Below are positions 49,746 to 61,415 of a stretch of 64,000 bases of DNA, piece by piece. The notes below the pieces were generated by a model. It was given only the letters and a program-made list of their open reading frames with translations. It was not told the DNA's origin and made no database searches. Made by a program: the position numbers and the translations under genes. Source of the DNA: Nectonema munidae (lineage: Eukaryota; Nematomorpha; Nectonematoida; Nectonematidae). Numbering within the stretch: position 1 is the stretch's first letter; each line of letters begins with the position of its first letter. The stretch is from positions 360,001 to 424,000 of the forward strand of contig JAUIRK010000129.1 of assembly GCA_030549495.1 (NCBI GenBank), written 5' to 3'.

Positions 49746-52700
49746 CAGAATAGAAGAAGAAGAAGAATTTATTTGCATATCACAAAAACAGAATGAGAAT
49801 TCGTAAAATCAAAATACAAAGCATTAAGGTTAGGGTTTTAAGTATTGGTATGCAAGGATTCACACAAAGGCTAATTAAAGCCACTTGACGTGTGTAACCT
49901 GAAAAAAGAAAAAAAATTCATTGAAACGAGTTAAAAATAATACAAGATTAGAGGGTTAAAACAAGTAAATATAACTATGTAGTATATATATGTGTGTGTG
50001 TAAGAGTGAGTGCATATGTAAACGAATACATGTATATATATATTCATGTGTGTGTGATGTTTAATGTATATTTATACATACTATATTACAATAATCAAGA
50101 ATGACAAGAGCAAATGTAGCAATGACGTAAATTACAAGATAAGTATTTACTAGATAAATAATTTTTAATTTCTTTTTTAAAACTAGCAAAACTCTTTAGC
50201 CAACAATAATCATATAATGAAGGATTTTCATAAAAAAACCATGATATTTTTTGACCCAAAGTCTGTTTATTTATAGAACTTAACTGCTCTAAATGTAAAT
50301 GGTAAGCACTACGTGTTTGGTATTGATGTATCTGGGTATTAAAAGTTAACGTATTAGCTAACTTAGGACAGCATATACCCTTTACGTATTTAAATAGAAA
50401 CAAGCAGATTCTATAACTATAAAGATCCCTAACTTTCAAAGTATTAGAGTCATTAAACAAATTACTAATATGGCTATTGTTTTTACGTTATACACTGTTC
50501 TTAATATTTTTTTTTGAGTTTTTAGTAAAATCTCTGTATTTACATGTCCCCAGTTTAAAATTGAGTAATATAACACAGGTTGTACAGAAACTTTGTACAT
50601 TTTTATCTTAATATTTATTGGTAAGAAACTATACGTTAGGAATCGAGAGAGAAGCATATATAACATAGAGTTAAGTTTTTTTATATGATGAGACCATTTC
50701 AATTTATAGTCAATTGTAATTCCAAGAAAAGTGAAAGCATCCACCTTCTCTAGAACACAATTATTTAACAAAATATCAAAGTGATCTTTATTAGCTTCAC
50801 TATTTTGGAATGCACTTACACTTATCCTCACTCACTTTAAGTGCATTTGAACGAAAAAATTGTATTACGGCGCTAAGTTTGTCGTTGATTAAGATAGAAT
50901 CAGAATAATCTTTGCAAGGAAACAAAATAGATATGTCGTCAGCATACATAAAATAAGAAATTTGATTTGTGTTCAAACATCCTTCATATCATTCATATAG
51001 ATGTTGAAAAATAGTGGCCCTAAGACAGAGCCCTGTGGCACACCAATTCTATTAAAGCATTTCAGATTAGACTTCATATTGTTAACTTCAACATACTGCT
51101 TTCTATTATGAAGGAATGAGGCAACTAGATTTATGGAAGAATATTGCACGGCATACATCCTAAGTTTAGAAAGAAAGCGAGAATGATTAACCAGTTCAAA
51201 TGCACTCTTTAAATGCAAAAACATAGCTTTACATTTGTAACCATTGTTCAAAGCATTTGATAATTCAGAAAGAAAAAGAGAGTGTAAGTCTTCGACAGAA
51301 TGGTTAATACGATAGCCAAAATGATTGCTTCCAAAAAGGTGATTCCTTTCGAAAAAATTATACATCTGAAGACTTATTAATTTTTCATATATCTTAGATA
51401 TAACAGGCACAATAGCAACTGGTCTATAGTTAGATATTAAATGAGTATCTCCTTTCTTATGGACGGGAACTAGTTTGGAGATTTTGAGACAATTGGGATA
51501 ATAATAACTGTATATCTTTTCATTGAACAAGTATACCAGTGGTTTGACAAGAAAAGACCCAATATGTTTTATCATTTTAGTACTGAGTCCATAAACATCC
51601 TTTGAGTCAGAGGGCTTTAATGAAATAATGCTTACAAGAATATCATTATTAGTGACAAACCTAAAACTAAATTCAGGAATAGAGTGTAGTTCTATATTAG
51701 GTTTATCAAAGCTCGAAATATCAGATTTCTTATAGAACGAATTGAGAAACAAATTAGGTATGGAAATATCAGTAACAAATTCTCCATCATTTTTTTATCT
51801 TAATAGATTGCTGTCGTTTTATATTGGGTATAGAAATCATTTTTTTCCACAAGTCTTTAGAGCAATTGCCAACATTATTAAAAACATCACTGTAGTATTT
51901 TTGCTTTGCTTTCCAGATCATTTTTTTCAAGATTTTGTTCACACTTTGAACAGCTGATTTATACTCATAATACTTATTACTAAAATTTTTATACTTCAAC
52001 ATCTTAGAATAAAGTCGATCTCTGACAACAATTTTCTTCTGAATAAGATTATTTATCCATACCTTATCAATTCGACACTTCCCATTAGACTTTTTATATA
52101 CCTTTGTGCAGGCACTAACACTCCTACTAATATCATATAAAAAGAGCTCAGCTTTTTCCTCAAGAGAAACGCTAGAAGAAAATAAATGATCCCAGCTTTT
52201 ATTTCGAAAACTGTCATACAATAAATTATAATCGAGTTTCTCATAAAATTTAGAGAAAACAAAAGGCAAATGAGCAATATTAAGACTAATAAATAAAGGA
52301 AAATGATCCGATATGGAAGCATGAAGAGTACCAGACTTATAAAAAGGTAATTCTACAGATATAAATATGTTGTCAATAAGAGTATTAGACTCTGGTCGTG
52401 TTACCACATTTGTTGTAGGAAACAAACCAAAAGACAACAAGTTATCAGTAAACATAGAATTGTTAGAATTCCTATCAAATAAATTTAAATTAAAATCTCC
52501 TAGAACTATACTATAACTTTTCATAGGACATACTGAAAAAAAATTATGAAATTCATCGTTAAAGAAGGACAGATTTCCACTAGGCGGTCTGTAAACATTA
52601 TGCATAATCAAAAATCTACCCTTAGAAAGGTCAATTTTAATTGAAGCAAACTCAAAAGTTTTGGGAAGAAAATCCACTTTTAGTAATTCATATTTTATGG

Positions 52701-53295
52701 TATTGTGCAACAAAAATCCCAAACCTTTATGACTAGAAACACTAGAAGGAAAAGAAAGAAAACAAAAATCATTCTTATTATAAACACTAATATCCTCGTA
52801 CTTATGTAACCATGTCTCTTGAAGACAAACTACATCAAAAACTTTACCTGAAACTTGAAAGATTTTGTCTAATGTATCAACTAATAATTCATACTTTGAC
52901 TTAATAGATTGAACATTCAGTGACAGAATATTAAAATTATTCATCATTGGAGAAATATCCTTAATTTGAAAAGAACAACAATTTGAGTTTAATTCAAAAG
53001 GATAATTTTTATCTCATTCATTTAAAAAGTTTAAATAGTTATTCTTGTTCATTATAAAGATTCAAGACTCTGTTTTTAATATTAATTAATGTTGGACACT
53101 TAAAACTAAAAGCACTATGATTAGCGTCGTTTTTGTTCTTAGAGCAATTAATACACTTAAAAGAACTACTATTCTTCATTATAGGACAATTCTCAGATAA
53201 ATGATTTGATGAACGACAGCATAAGCTATCACTCTTACACTTAGAAGCAGTGTGCCCAACTAGACAACCTTTAGTGCATTGCTTAATACTAAAGA
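49746..53295 (-). mobile_element. CR1/L2-like LINE, 5'-truncated
   Basis: A non-LTR retrotransposon on the - strand. It starts inside the zinc-knuckle part of ORF1 (about 53292), contains a broken ORF2, and ends at about 49752 with AAATAAATTCTTCTTCTTCTTC. That is a polyadenylation-like signal running straight into a (TTC)n tail. AGAATA occurs at both edges (about 49747 and 53293) and is a candidate short target duplicate. The 5' truncation is usual for this group. Confidence 0.75.
50095..52947 (-). pseudogene. LINE ORF2, endonuclease and reverse transcriptase
   Basis: The endonuclease piece (52947-51787) starts MMNNFNILSLNVQSIKSKYE. It has VVCLQETWL (catalytic Glu), HNVYRPPSG, SIVLGDFNLNLFD (Asp/Asn) and SISDHFPLFISL (Asp-His). 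The reverse transcriptase piece (51752-50973) has KLVPVHKKGDTHLISNYRPV, KIYEKLISLQMYNFFE, FGYRINHSVEDLHSLF and GVPQGSVLGPLFFNIYMNDM. In the next frame YADDISILF is the catalytic motif. Thumb and C-terminal parts (50831-50436 and 50460-50095) contain FTFLGITIDYKLKWSHHIKK, then HQYQTRSAYHLHLEQLS. About three frame changes separate the pieces; each is otherwise clean, so the copy is fairly young. Confidence 0.88.
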
Positions 53296-53311
53296 ATAAG
53301 ATATAAAACAA
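53039..53311 (-). pseudogene. LINE ORF1 C-terminal part with zinc knuckles
   Basis: The frame reads CTKGCLVGHTASKC, CCRSSNHLSENC and CINCSKNKNDANHSAFSFKC: three Cys/His knuckles of the type found at the C-terminus of Jockey/CR1-group ORF1 proteins. It stops at 53039, about 90 bp before ORF2. The N-terminal part is missing because the copy is truncated near 53295. Confidence 0.65.
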
Positions 53312-53581
53312 TAAGAATTTGATTGCTTTTATTTAAATATGCTTAATTGAATTTATTTTACATTAATGAGAACTTTAAAATTTGTCCTACATGTCATTAT
53401 TTAATATATCATTGATCTTTGTAATGTGCAACTTTACACTTAATTCTATTTATTATATATAAAGGTATCTTTTTAAAGAAGAAATTTCAAATTTTAAAAA
53501 AGATAAGAGGACAAAACAAAAAATTAGTGACTATAAATGATCATTTGTAATCTAATACTTGAAAATTATTTTTTTATAATT

Positions 53582-53817
53582 TTAGTCTTTATTTGTTCTT
53601 ATAAAATTATGAATTCTTTTGCCAAAATTGTTCATAGAAGTCTTTTTAAAATTCCTTCGTCTGTTACAACTGATATTAAAGTGATTCATTATATTCCATA
53701 TGTTAAAATAACGTTTTGGATGGGTAAGTCGGTTGTGACCAAAAATTCTGACGTTTTGCTTAGCAGGCTTTTTAATTATTAACCAAGAATCTTTACTCAT
53801 CTTCAAGAGTACGGCTA
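53582..53817 (-). CDS. Small unrecognised frame next to the MITE
   Basis: An antisense frame, best start MSKDSWLIIKKPAKQNVRIF, continues FGHNRLTHPKRYFNIWNIMN and NRRRNFKKTSMNNFGKRI. It is basic and not recognised. It begins a few bases from the left edge of the MITE at 53823 and overlaps the end of the frame that the MITE interrupts (54652-54420). It may be chance. Confidence 0.2.
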
Positions 53818-53822
53818 TGAAT

Positions 53823-54350
53823 CAGAGCCCGTGCTAACCAAAATTTTTTGGGGGGCTCAAAGGGGCTGAAACTTTACATTATGAAAATACACCCTAAAAT
53901 TTTCTTTTCTTGAAACAAATTCGATCAACATCGGAAACAAGAGTTAAAGAATGTCATAAAAGTAAGGTGATGAGTATTGAGGAGTATAATCAACTATTAT
54001 AAAACAAAAGTGAAAGAAAAAAATCAATTTATTAACAATATATCATTTTTAGAGTAATGAAGCAATTTACATGTCAAACATTCAGCCTTGACTTTTCGTT
54101 GAAATAGTTCGAAAACTCTTTTAAGGGTCAAAAAACTTCTCATGGGATGCAGTGCTAATTCCTATTGTTAGAGCAGCTTGAATAAATATTCATATACTCA
54201 AAAAATACTCAAGACAATTTTATAATATATTTATTGAAACTACCAATATACAAAGAAAATACTTCTTCATAAGCGCACTTTATCGAATGTAATTCATTTA
54301 AACCTTATTTAAGCTTAAAAAATTGAGTGGAGAGGCTTGGAAAATTGAGT

Positions 54351-54382
<32 letters not shown>

Positions 54383-54419
54383 CTTAACCTCCCAAAATAA
54401 ATAGTGTGCGCGGGCCCTG
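53823..54419. mobile_element. hAT-type MITE with perfect 8-bp duplication
   Basis: The left end is CAGAGCCCGTGCTAACCAAA; the right end on the other strand is CAGGGCCCGCGCACACTATT. CTATGAAT flanks both sides exactly (53815-53822 and 54420-54427). The 597-bp interior is non-coding and contains a run of 32 G at 54351-54382. The intact target duplicate suggests a recent insertion. Confidence 0.93.
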
Positions 54420-54652
54420 CTATGAATAGCCAATGTATTGCGCCCTTTTATTTCGGTGCTATACAGACGCTGTATTGTTGCATATTCTAGTTTGAAATTT
54501 GTATCATATCGGTCTAGACAAGTAGTCAGATATCCGCGGTTCTTTTCATTTATTATAATGACTCCTTCATGCTTTGCAAAATCTCTTTTTAAAAATATAA
54601 TTTTCATTATTAACCAATAATAAGTAAAGATTTCCTTAGATTTCGCCTCCAT
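54420..54652 (-). CDS. Small frame interrupted by the MITE
   Basis: An antisense frame starts MEAKSKEIFTYYWLIMKIIF and continues FAKHEGVIIINEKNRGYLTT, RYDTNFKLEYATIQRLYSTE and GRNTLAIHS, where the MITE begins. Read across the empty site it would stop after about six more codons. Not recognised. It could be a small host gene or the end of an unknown element; being short, it could also be chance. Confidence 0.25.
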
Positions 54653-57600
54653 TAAACTATGTTTCTCTTGGGGATTTTAAGAAGAAAACAAGAAAAGTTT
54701 TACTAGAAATTAAGAGTCGTGGTCAGAATTAACAATATATATAATACGCTATACGGTAAACTTTCTATAACTTAAAATTTTAATCGTTTTATTTAATGAT
54801 AAATTTCATAATTTGATAAAGTGATTATTAAAAGAAAAATTAATTAGTTATCTTCTATTATCTTTGTATTTTTTTGATAAAGCAGAATGTTGGGGGAAAT
54901 TTATTGCCTATAAACTTTATACCTTTCCAAAATTTACCTCGGAAAGAAATACAAATTTTATCGATTCAAACTTGATTTTTATCTAGTTTATTTTTATTTT
55001 TTGCCAACCCTTACAGTCTAAATCAGAATTAAGTATTTTTAATTTTAAGTTTTTGAATTTGGAGTCCCACTTATGAAGAAGCTTGGAGTGTCAAGTCGAA
55101 TTTTAATACCCGTAGTCACAGTCTGTGTCAAATTCAGATGTTTAACACTTTGACTCCGCAGTCCTGCTTCTAAGTGAATAAATTTCATGAAAGATCATCA
55201 TTTTATTTTTTCAAAGCAAAGAGAAAAATTTATTGCTAAAAATTCTCAAACGAATTTTAAAAAATTTCAAATCTGAGAAATAAAAAAAAACTAAAATCAA
55301 CTTATCACAAACCTTCCTAATTTTATGTTTCCTATTTCAACTGGCAAACTTCACCTAAACATTTTATTTATAATAAAGTGTGCTTATTTTTATTTTAATT
55401 CGAAAAAATCTTCCTATTTCACTGTTTATTTTATTTGGAAGAAAACACATATAAGTTGTACATTGTACTTCTACTTGTTTTATTACTTAGATGGCGCATA
55501 AAAATCCACAAATAAGATCGAAAGTTTATAATCTTTTTTTGCGGGTCCGAACTCCAAACTATATTTCACTTTCGAAAATGGAAGTAAATTTGCTCTTTTG
55601 GTAATAAAGTTTTACGACCTCAGGTCTAGACTGTTGGCAATCGGATACTAGGTATTTCAATTTTTCGAGCATTCCATTGCTTTCTAAACATGATTTTGGG
55701 ACACCGCTCTTCGAATAGAAAGTATGTTTTTGTTACTTTGCTCTTTTGATTCTAAGTTTCAACTTTTTTGATAAACTATTTTACCATACTCTAACTACTC
55801 CGATAAACATCCTTTCTCTTTTAAACGCTATCCATAAATATGAAAATATATGTAAACGCCTCCTCCCTGTTGACTCACCTTCTATTAAGCGCTGCTTTTT
55901 AATCTCAGACAGTTCATACTTTTACGGTTGGGAAGGCTTGTTTCTACGAATAAGTGCTCAATCCACTCTGATATCGATGAGGTAAATAGGTTTAGTTTTG
56001 TCTTTTAGACGAAAATAAAGATTAGGTCGACTGTTATTATCTATTTTTGCAACGTAAATTTTTTCCGCATCTATAAAACAGTAAAACATTGCCATCTTTA
56101 TCCAACCCAGTTTCCAGAGCTTTGAAGTAACAATTTATATTGAAGTGAACTGGCCATTATAATAAAATTGGCTCAACGGAGTTGTCGAATCGAAAATTTT
56201 CTTTAGAGCGGAAAGAAAGGAAGCACGATTTTTTTCGATATAATTCGGAATACATATGAATGATTTCTATGTCCTTTTCTTTCCACAGAAAATCTTTAAC
56301 GAGGTGGAGATTGGCTTCAAATAGAAGCTTTCTGGTGTGCTGCATGACAAGATAACTGAGTTTGTTAAAAATTAACCGTCTTTATGACTGTTTTTCATTT
56401 GTATCCTACTTGCCGTTTTCGGTACTGTGTGGATGGGTCACTTCCAAAACGTTATTTTCATATTTTGTTTGGCAAGTCAGGTATGGACGTCGCCCCTACC
56501 GATCTGAAATTGAATAAATTGGCGGATATTATACTATTTTCTCTCGAGTAACTTAAATCATACTACTATTTATAAAATTTGATAAAAAATAAAAATGCTT
56601 TCTTTTCATTAAGAAAGGATAAATTAAAATATGCGAAAAAAAATAAATATTCTCTCAAGTCAAAAAAGTCATCATTTCTTTGAGAATATTTGTCAAAGTT
56701 TCACTTGCTTTTCAAAGTCAAGTTGTAGCGTTATTCTTTGAGATTTATATACCCAAGAATTCGTATTTAATATGATTAAATTTATTTTATACTTGAGGAC
56801 TTTAAGAGTCTCTTATGAATTTACGTTATTGAAAATGAGAGCCTTGAGTTTCTCACGTTTACCAGAAACCTTAACTCGTAATACTTTTTTCGGATCCTTT
56901 CGTTTAAACTGCTACATCAAGTAATCACCATTTCATCTGCCTTTTATAGTTATGTCCTGGTTGCTATAATATTAATAACTATAATTAATTATTTAATTAA
57001 TAAATTAATAACTAATATATAATTAACTATAAAAGGCAGACGAAAAAAATTTAGGAAAAAAGGAAGACCCCTTTTTTCAAGTATCAGAATTGTTTTTCGA
57101 AAGTTTATTAACCTCTAGGATTTTTTTCCGATTGCTGGAGATGGATAAGGGCATTAGGGTGGAATAATGATGAAAATTTAAAAACTTAATGAACGTATAT
57201 GAGCTTAAATGTAAAAACGTTTAAACTATATTTTGCTAATCGCCATATGTTGATGTTAAAAAAATTAGCAAGCTTCACACTTTTTATAAATTCAGTATGT
57301 GAATACTTTACAATTTGGTTTCAAATATTTAGTTCTTTCTATCCGTCTATATAAAAAGATATCGGATGCTTAAAAAGATGGTAAGATTTGATATTGCAAT
57401 TAAAGAACTCTTCAAAGGTACATACTTGACTCCATAGATATAGTCTAGCTGTGTGCGTGGCTAAACTATCGAAAATCTTCAAATTTAATTTTAAAACCCA
57501 TATAAAGTGTTAGAACTTGCTCTAATATAATCTTACATAGTGAATGTGTAAGTCTGATTTTCCAAATCTGAAAGTAAATATTTTAAATCAAGAAGAATCC

Positions 57601-57738
57601 GAATCAGCCTTTTATTCTTGAATACGAATCGTACAAAATTTTGCTTTCGTTCCATCACTAGTTGTATGAAACATCTAACAGCCTATATTTTTATGCGTTT
57701 TTTGTTTTTATTTACAATTTTACGTTTTATTTTAATAG
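54653..57738. other. Upstream of STOML2, no gene recognised
   Basis: About 3.1 kb, mostly AT-rich. It must include at least the intron before the first visible STOML2 exon, if the first exon lies in this window. No exon with a start codon and mitochondrial targeting sequence could be identified. An imperfect inverted repeat (arms 56937-56952 and 57025-57040, CTGCCTTTTATAGTTA) encloses AT-rich DNA and may be a small MITE. Frames at 55746-55985 and 56157-56345 are not recognised. Confidence 0.4.
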
Positions 57739-57886
57739 ACAAGTGTTAGCCGAGTATTCGAACAGAATGTACGCTATAGATCTTCTACTCCTATTAACAC
57801 CATAGTCATGTTTGTTCCTCAACAAGAAGCGTGGGTTGTCGAGAGAATGGGAAGATACAACAGAATTTTAAATCCAGTAACCATCC
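57739..57886 (+). CDS. STOML2: STOML2 (stomatin-like protein 2), first visible exon
   Basis: STOML2/SLP-2 is an SPFH-family scaffold of the mitochondrial inner membrane. It binds cardiolipin and prohibitins and organises respiratory complexes and proteases. The exon follows the acceptor ATTTTAATAG and reads TSVSRVFEQNVRYRSSTPI, NTIVMFVPQQEAWVVERMGR and YNRILNP, then the donor GTAACC at phase 0. VPQQEAWVVERMGR-RIL-PG is the signature start of the mature protein. The first residues here are the end of the targeting region; the exon with the start Met was not found upstream. Confidence 0.93.
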
Positions 57887-59373
57887 ATTCAATTGTTTAA
57901 AAGCGTTGTCATGCATTTGAACCAATTCGGATCCATAAATATTCAGGGTGTTGTGTAGGGTGGGGGCACAAAATATTTTGAAACCAGAATGTATTAACTA
58001 CAAATTCTGACTTTTTGATGAAGACATTACTGGAGTTGTTTCATCTTAATGAGAAAGAAGCGAAAAAAATTTAATGTCTCATTTTTTTACTAAAAATGGC
58101 TTTCCTATGTATTATGTTTAATTTATTTGTAGTTTTATTTATTGCAGGACAGTTTATATATAGATTGATTTTTCCACGAGAATACTAAGAATTTAAAAAA
58201 TGCATATTCACTCCTAAAGTAAATATTTTTGTTTAACAAGTGACTCGATACTTGGATACATTATTCTTTTGCCTATATGATATAGCGGCTAGTATCTCTT
58301 AAGCTAAGCAATTTTTTTAGAAAGAATTAAGTTTTTTTATTATTAATCCTATTTCCTGGATTGTTATATAATTATTTTTCTTATTATTTAAATGGTTAAA
58401 AAATATAGTCTTTTGTGAGGCTTAGTTTTTTTCATTTAAGCTCGGGTATGCTCTGTTCTATTTCTTTTTATGCTCAAAGTTTTTGGTGGTTTCTCATTTA
58501 TTTTGAGTATTTTCAATGCCGCTCTTGTATGTTTCATCAAATTTCTTTTCTTCTAATCTTTTTCATTCTATTTTTAAGAATGGATCCTCCTAGATAATTA
58601 AGTTTAGTTTTTCTATTGATTCAGTATCGATTAACTGTTGATTGTTAAATTACATTAAATTTGTTAGTGATATGCTTTAAAGAACATTTTTTACGAGGAA
58701 TTTACTTTCCCTAAATTTGTGAATATAAAAATTTGGCGAAATTAAACCCCTTCTCGTGGTGGAGTTGTTTTAAACCAAATGACTTCGAGGATAAAAAGCG
58801 AAAAATTCGCGCCTTAACATGTAGCTTCGGTTAGAACAAACTAGTTAGCTTTGGATAGCAGTTGTTATTAGTGAATATAGCATCGCTGCCTTGCCTGTAG
58901 AGCTTGTGAAAGAGTATAATGGCTAACGTTTTACAATCGTGAATACAAAATGGTTCACGTCAAGAAGGGCATACAGTGATAAAACCACTATAATCCACGA
59001 AGAAGAAATTGTGCTATTCCTATTTTAAATTAAAAATAGTTACAAATTACTCTGAAAATTTTAATATTAAATCTTTGAAAACATCAAAATAAAAATTGAA
59101 AATGCGTCAATTGACACAACTCCATTCTAGTGTTTTAATTAAATTTTTTTTAGCGTTTTAAGCACCAAAATTTTAAAGTGGTTTTCTACCTTTTTTAATC
59201 GAATTTTATGTATTAAAAGCGGTCGATTTTTATTTCTTGGGGCACTAGTGACCAACTAGTCGTCAAAGGGTTAATATATTTGTCCTCTTCTGAATATATT
59301 TTGAATTGGCTCGGTTTCTTTAGAAAAACATTACTTATAAAAGATATGCTTTCATTTTGTTACCTAATCTGTT
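57887..59373. other. STOML2 intron, 5' part
   Basis: No gene is recognised. The + strand frame at 58415-58597 is not convincing. At 59238-59274 a palindromic end (ACTAGTGACCAACTAGT) followed by AAAGGGTTAA looks like one terminus of a piggyBac-type MITE. Its other end was not located. Confidence 0.5.
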
Positions 59374-59845
59374 ATGATTTGTTTAATCACAATAAAGTAT
59401 AATGAAAGGATAGCTTATTCTTTTCGAACACCTTCAAGGTTAGTCAAACCTTCTTACCGACTCCAACTCTCCAATCAATCGGTGATGTATAAAGTGCCTG
59501 TATTTTATCAAGTCTATCGTCATACAATTGGAGAAAGCTGTTCATCAGTTAAAAAATTTAAAAAACTCTTCAAAGAGAAAGTAATCTCTGCCTATTCAGA
59601 GAGAATTGTTTGCTCTAAGAAAGACTGTTTTTCCTGTAAATTTTTGTAATTCATTTTTATTGATGTTTTTTTTATTAATTGTGTTAGACATTCCTAAAGC
59701 GGTTTATATAAACCTTTGGAAGCTAACCTCATTAATGAAATTTTTATCTCTAATTTTACTAATCTTGATCTATACAAAAATATGTATTTTCTTTTTATTA
59801 ATAATCCTGTTAATGTTTTGAATAAAGTTCTTCTTCTTCTTCTTA
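59374..59845 (+). mobile_element. CR1-like LINE 3' fragment in STOML2 intron
   Basis: The frame 59374-59649 reads AYSFRTPSRLVKPSYRLQLS, SVMYKVPVFYQVYRHTIGES and SVKKFKKLFKEKVISAYSER. This is the H/Y-x-T-R...P...FKK-LK pattern that ends ORF2 in CR1-group LINEs, followed by a short 3' UTR and AATAAAGTTCTTCTTCTTCT at 59821-59840. The (TTC)n tail runs to 59844, and the STOML2 exon begins at 59848. Only this 5'-truncated 3' end is present. Its tail resembles that of the LINE at 49746-53295, although the proteins differ. Confidence 0.75.
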
Positions 59846-59847
59846 AG

Positions 59848-59947
59848 GGACTGAACTTTCTCTATCCCATCATTGAGAAAGTAAAGTATGTTCAGATATT
59901 GAAAGAAATAGCTATCGAAATTCCTCAACAAAGTGCGATTACTTCAG
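59848..59947 (+). CDS. STOML2: STOML2, second visible exon
   Basis: The exon reads GLNFLYPIIEKVKYVQILKE and IAIEIPQQSAITS, matching GLN-LIP-LD-I-YVQSLKEI in the known protein. It begins immediately after TTCTTAAG, so its pyrimidine tract is the TTC tail of the LINE fragment. The donor TTCAG|GTACAC leaves one base of the next codon. The frame runs straight on from the previous exon (ILNP-GLN). Confidence 0.93.
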
Positions 59948-60010
59948 GTACACCGTTCTTTTCATTGTACACATTTTCTTTATACTAGTTTTTCTTTCTC
60001 TTTTCCTTAG

Positions 60011-60069
60011 ATAACGTTATCCTTAACATTGATGGAGTGCTGTATCTTCGCATATTCAATCCATACAAA
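60011..60069 (+). CDS. STOML2: STOML2, third visible exon
   Basis: After a 63-bp intron ending TTTTCCTTAG the exon reads DNVILNIDGVLYLRIFNPYK, where the first Asp is completed across the junction. It matches the SPFH strand LQIDGVLYLRI-DPYK. The donor is AAA|GTTATT at phase 0, a weaker form but the only one that keeps the frame. Confidence 0.92.
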
Positions 60070-60132
60070 GTTATTTTCATTATTTTCGTTAATGCGCTTA
60101 TTTGTGTATGATCACCCATTTTTCGGGTTTAG

Positions 60133-60265
60133 GCTTGTTATGGCGTTGAAGATCCTGAATTTGCAATCACTCAGTTGGCACAAACTACAATGAGATCTGA
60201 GATCGGAAAAATTTACTTAGATAACGTTTTCAAGGAAAGAGAATGCTTAAATACAGGCATCGTAG
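60133..60265 (+). CDS. STOML2: STOML2, fourth visible exon
   Basis: The intron is again 63 bp. The exon reads ACYGVEDPEFAITQLAQTTM, RSEIGKIYLDNVFKERECLN and TGIV, then the donor GTAG|GTAATG in phase 1. YGVEDPE-A-TQLAQTTMRSE-GK--LD-VF-ERE-LN is the most conserved SPFH block of STOML2 and differs from other stomatins. Confidence 0.95.
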
Positions 60266-61289
60266 GTAATGATATCATCTTAATATCCTCTTAGTATCAG
60301 CTTTTTGAAAATTAATCGTCTGCATATCATTTTCAATGAATTGTATAATTTAAAGTAGACGATTTTCTTTCTATGTGATACTCGTATCTTATTGTGGGTG
60401 GAAGGGTTCAGAGGAAATCGGGGTCAAAAGTGTAATAATGTTTTATACTAAAAGATTTATTATTGCTCTCGTTGAATTTTTTATAAAATTTTGTCGATTG
60501 GATTTTTTTGGAAGAGGGAAGAATTAATTTATTTTTTTTAAATTTTTTAAAAGGGGAAATAATCATTCTTTTTTTTCATCACTAACACAATTCATCATTC
60601 AATAGTTAATCACCTTTGCCTTGGTTAAACGTTTACATTTTCAAAGTCGTGATGATGAAATGTATTGATGATGAAGTGACGAGTGAATGATTTAGTGCCA
60701 CTGAACCCAGGAAACATTGCTTTCAATTTTCCCTGTTCATGGTATCTTTCAAAAATGAATTCTTTTTCTGGTATTGATTTTAAGATGATATAATATTGCA
60801 ACAGGAAAATAGTTAAATACTTAATATTACTCAAATAAAGTATTACAAGTATCGAATAGATTTTTTCACAAAGGATAGAGTGTTATTTTTCTTTCCTTTT
60901 GTAAATATAGTTATATCATAGACGACCATAGAAAATTGGGTTTGTGTGTATTGCATGGTCTATTTTCATAACTTTTCCCGAGAAATTCTGCAAATGAAGA
61001 TAAGAAATATGAGTTTCGAAGATTTCAGGCATCTTAGGACATGGTGTAGCTGCTATAAAGAAATCTCGCACTATAAAATATTTTTAAATAGCTTCAAATA
61101 TAAATTTTAATTTTTTGCCTTTCACTTTTATATTTATTTTATACTGCGAGTTCCAAATCTTGAAAACATGTCTTTAAATATGCGCGGCCTTGATTTAAGA
61201 TCTACTATTGAATTTTCTGATTCCGAATAGTCGTATCCCTAATTTCCGTGTATTTTTTTAAATGACTGATGAACTATTTATTTCTTTAG
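60266..61289. other. STOML2 intron of about 1 kb
   Basis: No gene is recognised. Near 60318-60366 the sequence holds inverted copies of a short phrase (AATCGTCTGC and GTAGACGATT), similar to the internal part of the MITEs at 18318 and 22178. It may be a decayed relative. Confidence 0.5.
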
Positions 61290-61346
61290 ATTCGTTGAAT
61301 AAAGCAGCCGAAGCTTGGGGAATTTCTTGCCTACGTTATGAAATCA
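61290..61346 (+). CDS. STOML2: STOML2, fifth visible exon
   Basis: After TTTCTTTAG the exon reads DSLNKAAEAWGISCLRYEI, corresponding to DAINQAA--WGI-CLRYEI. The donor ATCA|GTATTC leaves one base. The phases on both sides agree with the neighbouring exons. Confidence 0.93.
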
Positions 61347-61415
61347 GTATTCCTTTTTCTTAGCTTTGGATTCCTGAAAACTACAGTGTAGAAATATTTC
61401 CCTTTTTTTTTTTAG

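Noticed and set aside
55560-55985. Frames upstream of STOML2 considered as a retroelement remnant
   Set aside because: A few protein-like phrases were seen on both strands but no ordered motifs; too weak to assign.
59238-59274. Possible piggyBac MITE with a palindromic end
   Set aside because: Only one terminus with TTAA was found, so an element could not be delimited.
59606-59821. Hydrophobic 71-codon frame in the STOML2 intron
   Set aside because: It lies in the 3' UTR of the LINE fragment and its composition reflects T-rich sequence.
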